Of a stretch of DNA of 64,000 bases, positions 1 to 8,834 are shown piece by piece. Origin of the DNA: Bacteroidota bacterium (GTDB lineage Bacteria; Bacteroidota; Bacteroidia; Bacteroidales; P3); assembly GCA_017860255.1 (NCBI GenBank), contig JAFNAR010000002.1, forward strand, positions 1 to 64,000. The letters are read 5' to 3'. Position 1 is the first letter of the stretch, and every line of letters begins with the position of its first letter. The position numbers and the translations under genes are program-made. The notes below the pieces were generated by a model. The model had not been told where the DNA came from. It saw only the letters and a list, made by a program, of their open reading frames with translations, and did not search any database.

Positions 1-1
1 C

Positions 2-40
2 TATACGAATTGCATCCGTAATCTTGCCTCTTTTCTCCAT
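2..40 (-). CDS. Possible 5' end of a gene running off the window
   Basis: On the minus strand an ATG at 40 opens a frame that stays open to the window edge (begins MEKRGKITDAIRI). Only 13 codons are visible, so no family can be named. It lies just downstream of a hairpin-forming stretch. It could equally be chance; it is listed only because the window cuts it. Confidence 0.25.
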   Translation of the reverse strand, partial: MEKRGKITDAIRI

Positions 41-47
41 TTTTGTT

Positions 48-71
48 ACACTTTTTTTGTATAAAAAGTGT
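48..71. other. Short perfect inverted repeat
   Basis: ACACTTTTT (48-56) and AAAAAGTGT (63-71) are exact inverted copies around a 6-base loop. The T-rich flanks on both sides would suit a weak terminator, but it also sits just upstream of the possible minus-strand start at 40 and could be an operator. The role is not decidable from sequence. Confidence 0.35.
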
Positions 72-104
72 CAACTTTTTTCAGTACAAGACATAAACCA
101 TAAG

Positions 105-181
105 TATAATGGCATTATACTGACATTATAATGCCATTATATTAGATCAACTCCTTATTTAATTATTTCTAATCCTTATTT
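105..181. repeat. 21-22 bp phased word array (array 1)
   Basis: ATGGCAT at 109-115 and its inverted form ATGCCAT at 131-137 are 22 bases apart. CCTTATT follows at 153 and 174, 21 bases apart. The words are short and the bases between them are not conserved. The spacing matches the other arrays in this window. No coding potential was seen in 41-377. Confidence 0.6.
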
Positions 182-311
182 AGTTAGTTTTAAACTTAAT
201 TTAATAAGAAAAAGACTTGATATATTTGGTTTTTTGAAAGACTATAAACTAAGAATTTTTAGTCTTGAAATAGATATTAAAAAATTTATCATAAAATAAT
301 TTCCAATTAAT

Positions 312-342
312 TTGCTTTTATTAATTACTTGTTATAAGTTTG
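312..342 (+). promoter_or_regulatory. Bacteroidota-type promoter
   Basis: TTG at 312-314 is followed after 20 bases by TAAGTTTG at 335-342, fitting the Bacteroidota -33/-7 pattern. It precedes a deleted relic gene (about 378-491) and then the intact T9SS cargo gene at 506. Transcription of the tandem genes may therefore start here through the relic. Confidence 0.5.
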
Positions 343-377
343 CCGAAAATTATAAGCCTTATGATTGCTTTTATTTA

Positions 378-491
378 TAATTACCTTTACCCTAACCCAA
401 CAAGCAAAGAAGTAAATATAAGTAAGGAGTTTATATAATTGGAGTAAATACTGAGAAAGGATATGTGAAAAAGAAATTTATTAAAAATTAA
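378..491 (+). pseudogene. Relic of a T9SS cargo gene (C-terminal domain with internal deletion)
   Basis: Reading from 385 gives LYPNPTSKEVNIS, the start of a type A T9SS sorting domain. A few bases on, in another frame, comes GVYIIGVNTEKGY followed by VKKKFIKN and a stop at 489-491, which is the end of the same domain. The roughly 30 residues that separate these blocks in the intact neighbours at 506 and 1447 are missing. The DNA closely matches the 3' ends of both neighbours. This is the remnant of another tandem copy reduced by deletion. Confidence 0.75.
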
Positions 492-505
492 AATAAATAC
501 CAGCA

Positions 506-1432
506 ATGAAAACAATAGTTTATAAATTAATTTTAGGATTATTCTTTACTCTATTCGCGTTTAACCTTAATGCACAAGACTATGAGTATATTCCATTAGT
601 TAAATCTGGTGTTCAAATTTGGACTGAGGAATATTATGATAGAGGAAGTCATTATCGTTTTAGAAGATTTGCCCTAACGGATGAAGATACTATAATTGAG
701 AATGAAACATATAAAAAGTTATATTTTTTTACGGAGGCGTCTTTCAATCCTTTAACAGCTGAGTGTATTGGAGGGTTAAGAGAAAATGCTCAAAAGCAAG
801 TGTTTTATAAAGGGGGTTATATTGAGGGTGGTAATGTGAACAGTGGCTTAATTTGTGATTTCTCTCTTTCTGTTGGAGATACATATCAAATTTATAATGA
901 TTTTAAATTTATAGTACATTCTATAGATACATTAGAGTTTTCGGGAGTGAAAAGAAGAGTATTTTCACTTAAAGCTGACTATGATAACTTACCTAATCCT
1001 CGTATTGTGTGTGCATGGACTGAAGGTATCGGAAATAAAGACGGTTTGCTATTTGATATAATAATTAATATATCTACCTCTGAAGCAGGAGGACACAATC
1101 GTTGCTATGAGCATAATGGTATATTACTTTATCATAACTATTTATCTGGAATTGAAGATTGCATAACTCCATTTTCAGGACTTGATTATATAAAACTTGA
1201 AGATAATTCAGCAACTCTTTATCCTAACCCAACAAACAAAGACGTAAACATAAGTTCTGAGAATATTATTAATAATATTGAAGTATTTAATTCTCTTGGT
1301 CAAAAGGTTTATCAAACTAATGTAAAACAAAAGGAAAAAACTCTTGATGTTAATTCTTTTTCAAATGGAGTTTATATAATTGGAGTAAATACTGAGAAAG
1401 GATATATTAGAAAGAAACTTATTAAAAATTAA
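506..1432 (+). CDS. T9SS type A sorting domain protein, tandem copy 1
   Basis: 308 aa. It begins with a signal peptide (about 1-23, ending FNLNAQ) and ends with a type A sorting domain: YPNP near 240, then a Lys-rich tail ending KKLIKN. Such proteins cross the inner membrane by Sec and the outer membrane by the type IX system, usually becoming surface-attached or released. The body shows no catalytic motif I recognise. Its first half is nearly identical to the next gene (shared DYEYIPLVKSGVQIWT), so the pair arose by duplication. The gap to copy 2 is only 14 bases. A deleted relic lies just upstream. Confidence 0.85.
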   Translation: MKTIVYKLILGLFFTLFAFNLNAQDYEYIPLVKSGVQIWTEEYYDRGSHYRFRRFALTDEDTIIENETYKKLYFFTEASFNPLTAECIGGLRENAQKQVFYKGGYIEGGNVNSGLICDFSLSVGDTYQIYNDFKFIVHSIDTLEFSGVKRRVFSLKADYDNLPNPRIVCAWTEGIGNKDGLLFDIIINISTSEAGGHNRCYEHNGILLYHNYLSGIEDCITPFSGLDYIKLEDNSATLYPNPTNKDVNISSENIINNIEVFNSLGQKVYQTNVKQKEKTLDVNSFSNGVYIIGVNTEKGYIRKKLIKN

Positions 1433-1446
1433 AATAAATAATAGCA

Positions 1447-2382
1447 ATGAAAACAATAGTTTCTAAATTAGTTTTAGGGATATTCTTTACCTTATTTGCG
1501 TTTAACCTTAATGCACAAGACTACGAGTATATTCCATTAGTTAAATCTGGAGTTCAGATTTGGACAAATGATTATTTTGTTTGTATGGATCATTATCTTT
1601 TCAGAAGATTTGCCTTAACAGAGGAAGATACTATAATTGAGAATGAAACATATAAAAAAGTCTATTTCTTTACAGACTCTGTTTTTAATCCTTTAACATC
1701 TAATTGTATTGGAGGTCTAAGAGAAAATGAACAAAGGCAAGTTTTCTATAAAGGGGAAGAATTAGATGAGTGTGTTAGCCAAGGCATGCTTTATGATTTT
1801 TCTCTTTCTGTCGGAGATACATTTGTTGTAGATTGGTCAAGAATATATAGAATAACTTCAATTGATACAATAAGTATTGACAATATCAAAAGAAGAGAGT
1901 TTTCAATTGCATTATTGTATCCAGAATCAGATACATCATTTTATGAGTTACATTTAAGGGACAAATGGATAGAAGGGATTGGAAGTATTAATGGGTTATT
2001 ATTTAATATATCGTATGCTGCTACTCTTTGTTTTAATGGAGGTGTGAATCGTTGTTATGAGTATAATAGAGAATTACAATATCATGATTATTCATATGGA
2101 ATCGAAGATTGTACAACTCCATATCTTGGACTTAATGAAATAAAACTTGAAGATAATTCAATAACTCTTTACCCTAACCCTGCAAGCAAAGAATTAAATA
2201 TAAGTTCTGAGAATATTATTAATTCTATTGAGGTATTTAATTCCCTTGGACAAAGTATATATCAAGAAAAAGCAAAATCAAAAGAAGAGACAATTGATAT
2301 TTCTTCTTTCTCAAAGGGAGTTTATATAATTGGAGTTAGTACTGATAAAGGATACATAAGGAAGAAATTGATTAAGGATTAA
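1447..2382 (+). CDS. T9SS type A sorting domain protein, tandem copy 2
   Basis: 311 aa paralogue of the preceding gene. It has the same signal peptide, the same N-terminal block and the same YPNP-type sorting domain ending KKLIKD. The middle (about residues 100-200) has diverged much more than the ends, which suggests that the central part is the variable functional region, or that the ends are kept alike by gene conversion. It is probably cotranscribed with copy 1 and with the barrel gene 11 bases downstream. The function is unknown; surface or secreted location is inferred from the sorting domain. Confidence 0.85.
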   Translation: MKTIVSKLVLGIFFTLFAFNLNAQDYEYIPLVKSGVQIWTNDYFVCMDHYLFRRFALTEEDTIIENETYKKVYFFTDSVFNPLTSNCIGGLRENEQRQVFYKGEELDECVSQGMLYDFSLSVGDTFVVDWSRIYRITSIDTISIDNIKRREFSIALLYPESDTSFYELHLRDKWIEGIGSINGLLFNISYAATLCFNGGVNRCYEYNRELQYHDYSYGIEDCTTPYLGLNEIKLEDNSITLYPNPASKELNISSENIINSIEVFNSLGQSIYQEKAKSKEETIDISSFSKGVYIIGVSTDKGYIRKKLIKD

Positions 2383-2393
2383 AAGAAATAACT

Positions 2394-3071
2394 ATGAAAA
2401 AAACAATCATTTTATTTGCACTTATACTATTAAGCATAGTTTCAATAGCACAAACCAAATACGGAGTTAGAGCAGGGATGACTCTATCAACTTATTATTC
2501 TGCTCAATCAGTTTATCAATTCAAACCAGGCATTCATATAGGAGCGGTTGCTGATATCCCAATTGGTTCTTCTAAATTTTCTTTCGTCCCTGGAGTGTAT
2601 TTTGCAGATAAAGGGACAAAAACTAAAGGTTATTTCCCTCCTAAAAATGTAGATTTTGTTTTACCTGTTGACCAATATTTTTTTGAGGGAGTACATTACA
2701 ACTATCAATTAGAATTTCCTTTGCTTTTCACTTACAAGATTACAATAAATGATAAACTAACTCTAAAACCACAGATAGGTGCTTTTTTATCATATACTAT
2801 TTTTGGAAGAACTAATGAGAAAAGAGATTATACAAGTAATATTTTAATAAACACTCCTCCAGAATTTCCAATTGATTATTATTTTTATGATGATTTTTAT
2901 TTAGGCTTTGGTGGAAATGTAGGTTTATCTACTTTCTATAACAAGTATTCCTTTACTCTTTCTTGTGATTTTGGCTATAATAATCACCCAAATAGTACTA
3001 CAGAAAGTTTTTATTCTGATTATAAATATCCTGATATTTGTTTGTACTTTTCTTTAGGATATAACTTTTAA
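2394..3071 (+). CDS. Small outer-membrane beta-barrel protein
   Basis: 225 aa. It has a signal peptide ending SIAQ (about residue 20), followed by alternating polar and aromatic strands (for example KYGVRAGMTLS) and a C-terminal aromatic residue (YFSLGYNF), the usual end of an outer-membrane barrel. It fits the OMP_b-brl_2/PorT-like barrel group that is abundant in Bacteroidota. It follows the two T9SS cargo genes in the same direction after 11 bases, so it may be their surface partner, which is inference. It should not be confused with the better candidate for true PorT at 33429. Confidence 0.75.
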   Translation: MKKTIILFALILLSIVSIAQTKYGVRAGMTLSTYYSAQSVYQFKPGIHIGAVADIPIGSSKFSFVPGVYFADKGTKTKGYFPPKNVDFVLPVDQYFFEGVHYNYQLEFPLLFTYKITINDKLTLKPQIGAFLSYTIFGRTNEKRDYTSNILINTPPEFPIDYYFYDDFYLGFGGNVGLSTFYNKYSFTLSCDFGYNNHPNSTTESFYSDYKYPDICLYFSLGYNF

Positions 3072-3072
3072 T

Positions 3073-3106
3073 TAGAAAGAAATTGATTAGGAATCAAAAG
3101 AAATAC
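3073..3106 (+). pseudogene. Echo of a T9SS gene 3' end
   Basis: Right after the barrel stop codon, the sequence AGAAAGAAATTGATTAGGA and the bases after it closely match the last codons and trailer of the T9SS gene ending at 2382 (AGGAAGAAATTGATTAAGGA). It is too short to code for anything. It looks like the scar of another deleted tandem copy, placed on the far side of the barrel gene. Confidence 0.55.
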
Positions 3107-3116
3107 TTTATGGTAT

Positions 3117-3155
3117 AAAAGCAAAGAGAGGGTTATTCTCTTTGCTTTTTTTGTT
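3117..3155 (+). terminator. Rho-independent terminator after the T9SS/barrel operon
   Basis: AAAAGCAAAGAG (3117-3128) pairs with CTCTTTGCTTTT (3138-3149) and is followed by a T-rich run. The A tract on the other side would let it work in both directions. It closes the 506-3071 unit and separates it from atpB. Confidence 0.8.
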
Positions 3156-3281
3156 TTTTTACAGCAAGGATTCTAAGGATTTAGGGGTTTGAGATAGATA
3201 TTACAACATTTAGAGAATTGGGTTTGGAAATTGGGTTTTAGAAATTTCCTTTTTTTATTCGAATTAATGAAAATAATTTTC

Positions 3282-3289
3282 TAAATTTG
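3282..3289 (+). promoter_or_regulatory. -7 element of the atpB promoter
   Basis: TAAATTTG fits the Bacteroidota -7 box; no good TTG is seen at the -33 position. It shows that the far upstream TTG at 3287 cannot be the translation start, because it lies inside the promoter. Confidence 0.45.
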
Positions 3290-3310
3290 CCCTTCGTTAG
3301 AGATAGAAAA

Positions 3311-4411
3311 ATGTTTATGAAAAGAATAATAATATTAATCACTTTACTTTTTAGCTTTAATTATAGCTCCTTTGCTTCAAGCAGTGAAAACAAACCTTTT
3401 AACCCAGGTGAAATGATTATTGAACATATTGTTGATAATCATTCTTGGCATATTTTAAAATATAAGGATAAAGATATTGCAATTCCTTTGCCTGTTATTT
3501 TAGTTAATGAAGGAAGACTTGATGTGTTTATGTCAAGTAAGTTTGAACATGGTCATGCTTCATATAATGGTTATCGTTTGGGAAATGTTGAAAAAGATGG
3601 AGAAAAGGCTAAGGGAAAGATTATTTGTGTTGATGAAAATGGTAAATGGAATGGAAAAACTCCATTGGATTTCTCAATAACCAAAAACGTGATGATGCTT
3701 ATTATTGTTGCCATAATTATGATTGTGGTTGTGTTTAGAGCTAAGAAGGTTGCATTCAAACAACAAGGCAAAGCTCCTAAGGGTGTTCAAAACTTAGTGG
3801 AAATTCTTATTTTATTTATTCGTGATGATATTGCTATTCCTTCCATTGGAAAGAAACGTTACAAGAAATTTATGCCATATCTTCTTACAGCCTTTTGTTT
3901 TATTTTCCTTTCTAACATAATGGGATTAATTCCTTTCTTCCCTGGTGGTGCTAACCTTACTGGTAATATTGCTGTAACTATGGTTTTAGCTTTGTTTACA
4001 TTCTTCATCACTCAGTTCACTGCCAACAAAAACTACTTCAAACATATTATAAATATGCCTGGTGTTCCTTGGTGGCTTAAGTTCCCTCTTCCAATTATGC
4101 CAGTTGTTGAAATACTAAGTATGTTTACAAAGCCTTTTGCTCTTATGATTCGTTTGTTTGCTAACATAACAGCAGGACATATAATTATTTTAGGCTTCCT
4201 TTCAATAATTTTTATCTTTGGTTCTAAAAGTGTGGCAATAGGTTATGGAGTTTCAATTGTTCCTTTCCTTTTTGCAATATTTATGACTCTTTTGGAAGTT
4301 CTTGTTGCATACATCCAAGCTTATGTTTTCACTCTACTTTCTGCAATTTATTTCGGAATGTCTCACGAAGAACATACAGAAGTTGAGCATGGAGAAATTG
4401 TAAATAAATAA
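3311..4411 (+). CDS. atpB: F1Fo ATP synthase subunit a
   Basis: Integral membrane subunit a, which forms the proton half-channels against the c-ring. About 366 aa from the ATG at 3311; an ATG at 3317 is equally possible. It begins with a signal-like segment and a periplasmic N-terminal extension of about 100 residues, usual in Bacteroidota, followed by 5-6 membrane helices. The essential arginine lies in ALMIRLFANITAGH (Arg about 281), and the last helix pair contains LLEVLVAYIQAYVF. Oddly, none of the partners that normally follow (atpE, F, H, A, G) are here: a terminator lies upstream and convergent ung starts 8 bases after the stop. Confidence 0.93.
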   Translation: MFMKRIIILITLLFSFNYSSFASSSENKPFNPGEMIIEHIVDNHSWHILKYKDKDIAIPLPVILVNEGRLDVFMSSKFEHGHASYNGYRLGNVEKDGEKAKGKIICVDENGKWNGKTPLDFSITKNVMMLIIVAIIMIVVVFRAKKVAFKQQGKAPKGVQNLVEILILFIRDDIAIPSIGKKRYKKFMPYLLTAFCFIFLSNIMGLIPFFPGGANLTGNIAVTMVLALFTFFITQFTANKNYFKHIINMPGVPWWLKFPLPIMPVVEILSMFTKPFALMIRLFANITAGHIIILGFLSIIFIFGSKSVAIGYGVSIVPFLFAIFMTLLEVLVAYIQAYVFTLLSAIYFGMSHEEHTEVEHGEIVNK

Positions 4412-4418
4412 TCTGTTT

Positions 4419-5084
4419 CTATTTCCAATCTATCGGCAACTGCCCTTGAGCAGTTAAATAATTATTTGCTTGAGAGAAATGATGATTACCAAAGAAACCT
4501 CTATGAGCTGAAAGAGGTGAAGGGTGAACAGATTTTAGCAATAAATGTTTTGTTGGATCAATAAACTCTCCTTTCTTTTGTGCATAAGAGCCCCAAAGCA
4601 AGAATACTAATCCTGATTTTCTATTTGCCAAATTAAATATTACACTATCGGTAAACTCTTCCCATCCTTTACCTTGATGAGAGCCTGCCTTATGAGCCTC
4701 AACAGTTAATGTTGCATTGAGTAAAAGGACACCTTGCGAAGCCCATCTTGACAAGTCACCCTGTGGAAGAGTTTCAATTCCTAAATCAAGATTAATTTCC
4801 TTAAATATATTCTTTAATGATGGTGGTGCTGGTGTTGGATCTAAAACAGAGAAACAAAGACCATGAGCTTGATTTGGTTCATGATAGGGGTCTTGACCAA
4901 GAATTACAACCTTTACTTTATCAAAAGGGCATAAATTAAAAGCATTGAAAATGTTTGAAGCCTTTGGATATATTGTTTTCCCCTTATATTCTTGACGGAC
5001 AAAAGAAGTAAGGTTAACAAAATAATCCTTTTCAAACTCTTCCTTTAAAACCTCTTTCCAAGTCTCTTCAATCTTTACTTCCAT
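4419..5084 (-). CDS. ung: Uracil-DNA glycosylase, family 1
   Basis: Removes uracil from DNA as the first step of base-excision repair. 221 aa, the usual length. The water-activating motif GQDPYHEP is at 63-70 (catalytic Asp about 65). The DNA-intercalation loop HPSPLSAHRGFFG starts near 187. The internal LLLNATLTV stretch is also typical. It is the last gene of a minus-strand run, 21 bases after the CarboxypepD_reg protein, and converges on atpB. Confidence 0.96.
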   Translation of the reverse strand: MEVKIEETWKEVLKEEFEKDYFVNLTSFVRQEYKGKTIYPKASNIFNAFNLCPFDKVKVVILGQDPYHEPNQAHGLCFSVLDPTPAPPSLKNIFKEINLDLGIETLPQGDLSRWASQGVLLLNATLTVEAHKAGSHQGKGWEEFTDSVIFNLANRKSGLVFLLWGSYAQKKGEFIDPTKHLLLKSVHPSPLSAHRGFFGNHHFSQANNYLTAQGQLPIDWK

Positions 5085-5105
5085 AGTATATTTATCTTTT
5101 GATTA

Positions 5106-6287
5106 TTAATCTAAAATTGCTTCAAAAATTTCTTTTCCTTTTAATTCCTGTATAGGTAAAATAGTTTTATTACTTTTAATTTTCTCAAACTTATCTGGTT
5201 TAATCTTCATTTGCTTTGTATTGTAAATAATAACCTCTTCATTTAAGTCGTCTTTCTTGATTGAATCCAAAAAACTATTATTTTCCTTTGCATTTTCTCT
5301 ATCATTATTAAATATAACCTTACTAAAACAATTAGAAAGAAAATATTTACCATCTAAAACTCTAAAATTAACAACAACAATATGTTCTTTTACCTCAAAC
5401 TTACCTTTCTTTTTATCAAAAAATACTCTTGGCTTTGATTTATCCAAAGCCGATTCAATTTTAGTGATAACCATATTTTCTGCATCAATAAAGAAACGTA
5501 TATTCTTAGGCAAATGAAGGGATAAGAATGCATTATCCAATTCCTTTTTCTGATGCAAAGTAACAATATATTCCTTTTCAATACTATCCTGCATAATAAT
5601 TTTCATTGAATAGCCAAAGTTCAAATCATTTTTTTGACCCTCCAATCCCTTAGCCATAACATTAGAATTAAGAATATAAACCATATAATAATATACAATA
5701 TCATCAATAGAAAAACTCATATAATTAGACTGATATTTTTCTTCATTACTAACGAATTGATTATTCATATAAATTGGTAAAAGTAGTTTCAATCCTAAAA
5801 TACTCCTTCTCTCATAAACATCATTATCCCAACGAAGATATACCAAACTATCGTTTATTTTCTTTTGCATCAAACTTTCCATATTCAAATAGAAAGTTTC
5901 TTTCTTAAGGAAATTCTCATCAACACTCCTTAATGCTTTAGTAAGAATTGCCTTTGGACCCATTCCTTCAACATTAACTTCTGGAAGAGTTGTTTTAAGA
6001 GGAATAAGCATTATTTTATTCTCCTTCTTATTTTTCTTTGTTTCCACAACTTGGAGTTTGTAGCCAAAAGCTCTGATTACAATTGTGTCATTCTCTTTTC
6101 TTAATTTCAAAGAAAACTTACCTTTATCGTCACTCATAACTCCATAAGTATTTCCTTCAAGCCAAATGGATGCAAATGGAATTGTTGTTTTGTCGTCCTT
6201 ATCTATAAGAACACCGCTATACATTATTTCTTGAGAGAAAGAAAATAAAGGTATAATTAGAATAATAGAAATGATTAATCTCTTCAT
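5106..6287 (-). CDS. CarboxypepD_reg-like domain envelope protein
   Basis: 393 aa. It has a signal peptide (about 1-19, ending FSFSQ), then a carboxypeptidase regulatory-like beta-sandwich (about 20-100, with SGVLIDKDDKTTIPFASIWL), as found at the N-terminus of Bacteroidota receptors. A region of about 290 residues follows with no motif I recognise; it lacks the length and strand pattern of a TonB receptor. Probably periplasmic or attached to the outer membrane. It lies 54 bases downstream of a receptor gene and 21 bases upstream of ung, so the three are likely cotranscribed. Confidence 0.7.
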   Translation of the reverse strand: MKRLIISIILIIPLFSFSQEIMYSGVLIDKDDKTTIPFASIWLEGNTYGVMSDDKGKFSLKLRKENDTIVIRAFGYKLQVVETKKNKKENKIMLIPLKTTLPEVNVEGMGPKAILTKALRSVDENFLKKETFYLNMESLMQKKINDSLVYLRWDNDVYERRSILGLKLLLPIYMNNQFVSNEEKYQSNYMSFSIDDIVYYYMVYILNSNVMAKGLEGQKNDLNFGYSMKIIMQDSIEKEYIVTLHQKKELDNAFLSLHLPKNIRFFIDAENMVITKIESALDKSKPRVFFDKKKGKFEVKEHIVVVNFRVLDGKYFLSNCFSKVIFNNDRENAKENNSFLDSIKKDDLNEEVIIYNTKQMKIKPDKFEKIKSNKTILPIQELKGKEIFEAILD

Positions 6288-6341
6288 ATTTTTCTGTTTT
6301 TGAGTTATATTAGTGTGTCTTTTGCTTAGTTAAAGTAGAAT

Positions 6342-8834
6342 TTATTTTCCTCCTCCTGGTGAACCACCTCCTACTCTATCATCAAAACTTTCTACACTTG
6401 GTTTTGATACTTGTTTGTTTTTATAGTATTTTCCAAAACGATAACGTAGAGAAAGGGCAACTTGTGGTCCTTGATAAGAATTCCAACTTTTGGATATTGT
6501 ATTACGATATACTGTTTCACTATACATTTTATTGATGTTTATAAAGTCATCAACACTTAAAGTTAAACCTAATTTTTCATCGAAGAAACTTTTGGAAACA
6601 TTAATAGATAGGTCTTGGTATGAACTATTTGTACTTAGCCCATACATTGAACTTGAACGGAAATAATAGTAGAATCCTAAACGCCATTTCTTTGGAAGTG
6701 TGAAGTCAGAACTTAAACTTGCATTATAACTCCAGCTCTCTCTATTTATGTCTAACTCATTGGGAGAAGATAAAATTTGTGAGTAATCTGCTCCTGCGGA
6801 TGCACTAAAACTCCACCACTTAAAGAACTCTTTATTGAAACTAATATTAAAGTCTATATTGTGAGAAGAACCAAAATTAACTGAAGAAGACATTAATGCC
6901 AATGGGTTATATCCAACAAAATTAGAGTCCAATGGTGTCCTAATCCAATTTATATCATCTTTTGTGTGGGAATATGAAATGCTGGTAAAGAGCATATATT
7001 TAAAAGAATGTGATAGGGATATGGAGTTTGAATATTGTGGATTTAGATAAGGGTTACCTGTTGAATAGGAGTATTCTGAACTCTTTTGCATAAAAGGATT
7101 TAAACTACCTGACCAAGGTCTTGATATTCTATAGGAGTAGGATAGGGTTAGTTGGTTGTCGTCTTTAAACTTATAATTAAGCCTTAAGTTGGGGAATATA
7201 TCAAAATAACTTCTTTTGTCTATGCTATCTAAAACATATTGATGCCCCTTAGTGTTGGTTTGTTCAAGACGTATTCCAACTCTTACATTTAGCTTTTTCT
7301 TAAATGTATTGGAGAATGAAGCATAGAGTGAGTTTATATTTTCAAAGTATTTAAAGCGGTTTGTTTCCATTGGAACATTAACGTAATTTCCAGTTAAGGT
7401 ATCTAATTGTTCACTTCTATAATCATTATCACTAAATGAGAAATAGGTTTTTATTCCTGTTTCAAGTTTCATTGTTTTGGTAAATGGCTTGTAGTAGTCG
7501 GCTCTAAAACTTAAATCATTATCGGGTGAAAGGTCTTTTCTTCTAAATCCTTCTTCTCTGTCGAGTATAGTGTTAAGGTCACCTATGTAGTATTTATTCC
7601 AGCTTTCGGAATTGCTTATATCGGAATTATGACTAAAGGAAAGGTCTAACATAAACTTGCTGTCTAAGGTGTCGAGCTTCTTAACATAATCCATTCCAAA
7701 ACCAATACTACGGCGTTTGGTTATTGATGATCTTCCTGCAAGGTATGATGAATCTACTTGATTGTAGTTGGGATAGGAAGATATTAAATATGGATTTTCA
7801 TTATTTATCTCTGGATTTCCTCCAAAGGAACCATAGAGATTAAAGCCTATGGTGCGGGTTGTATCAATCAGATAAGAGGCATTGAGATAAATATTATTGT
7901 TAAGCCATTGCCATTCATCTTCACTCTCTGTTTTGAATAGTACTGTGTCACCTACTCCTTTTGCAGTGTATCTTTCATCTCTTGATGTACCCCTTGACCC
8001 CCATTTCATTGGTGAGAATCCTAAGGATGTTGTCCATTTATCATCTACATAGCTTACGCTCATGGAACCATAATAATTAAGCATTGTTTGATAGGATGCT
8101 CTTCCCCAAACCGATCCATTAATTCCATAGTTTTGATTTTTCTTTATCTTAATGTTGATTATACCTGCTGTTCCTTCTGCATCATACCTTACACCAGGAT
8201 TTGATAAAACCTCAAAACGCTCCACTTGGTCGGGCGTCATACTCTTTAATAAGTCAACCACACTCTTATATTCCATTCGTAAATCTCTTCCATTATATTG
8301 GAACAAAACTCCCGATTTACCATTGAGAGTTAGGTTATCATCCTTATCTATAAAAACGCCTGGGACCCTCTTCAAAAGGTCAAATGCACTTGTTGCTGTG
8401 GCTGCTAACTGTTCATCAACATTCATAGTCAGCTTGTCATCATCAACAATTATTCTTTCTATTTTAGCTGTTATTTCCACTCCAGATAGTTCTCCAGATA
8501 GTTCCATAAACAAGTTCCCCAAGTTCAAAACCTTCTCTTTGTCAAATTCCAAAACACCTATCTCTTTTCTAAAAGGCTTGTATCCCACAAAACTAATCTT
8601 CAAAATCATATCCCTCTTCTTTACATTCTTAATCTCAAAATCTCCATTCGTATCGGCAATTATACCCTTATAAATTCCAAGCGTATCGGTTTTATAGTGA
8701 AGGGAAATTGAACTGTAAGGAAGCTTCTCCTTTGAAATTGCATCAAGGATTTTTCCTTTTATGGTATAGCGTTGAGCCATTGCAACACTTGAGAAAACAA
8801 GGATTGCAATAAATAAGAACAGAATTTTTTTCAT
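6342..8834 (-). CDS. TonB-dependent receptor-like outer-membrane protein (OMP_b-brl_3 type)
   Basis: 830 aa. In order: signal peptide (1-20), CarboxypepD_reg domain (about 22-110), plug-like domain (about 135-230, containing FDLLKRVPGVFIDKDDNLTL), then a large beta-barrel to the C-terminus. It ends in a glycine-rich tail (GGGSPGGGK). Members of this group sit in the outer membrane; most have unknown ligands. The gene 9177-11669 encodes a paralogue of the same design. It probably has its own promoter in the 342-base gap upstream, which also contains a phased word array. Confidence 0.85.
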   Translation of the reverse strand: MKKILFLFIAILVFSSVAMAQRYTIKGKILDAISKEKLPYSSISLHYKTDTLGIYKGIIADTNGDFEIKNVKKRDMILKISFVGYKPFRKEIGVLEFDKEKVLNLGNLFMELSGELSGVEITAKIERIIVDDDKLTMNVDEQLAATATSAFDLLKRVPGVFIDKDDNLTLNGKSGVLFQYNGRDLRMEYKSVVDLLKSMTPDQVERFEVLSNPGVRYDAEGTAGIINIKIKKNQNYGINGSVWGRASYQTMLNYYGSMSVSYVDDKWTTSLGFSPMKWGSRGTSRDERYTAKGVGDTVLFKTESEDEWQWLNNNIYLNASYLIDTTRTIGFNLYGSFGGNPEINNENPYLISSYPNYNQVDSSYLAGRSSITKRRSIGFGMDYVKKLDTLDSKFMLDLSFSHNSDISNSESWNKYYIGDLNTILDREEGFRRKDLSPDNDLSFRADYYKPFTKTMKLETGIKTYFSFSDNDYRSEQLDTLTGNYVNVPMETNRFKYFENINSLYASFSNTFKKKLNVRVGIRLEQTNTKGHQYVLDSIDKRSYFDIFPNLRLNYKFKDDNQLTLSYSYRISRPWSGSLNPFMQKSSEYSYSTGNPYLNPQYSNSISLSHSFKYMLFTSISYSHTKDDINWIRTPLDSNFVGYNPLALMSSSVNFGSSHNIDFNISFNKEFFKWWSFSASAGADYSQILSSPNELDINRESWSYNASLSSDFTLPKKWRLGFYYYFRSSSMYGLSTNSSYQDLSINVSKSFFDEKLGLTLSVDDFININKMYSETVYRNTISKSWNSYQGPQVALSLRYRFGKYYKNKQVSKPSVESFDDRVGGGSPGGGK

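Noticed and set aside
8152-8673. 173-codon frame opposite the receptor gene
   Set aside because: Antisense shadow of the plug domain coding region; low-complexity Ser/Leu composition.
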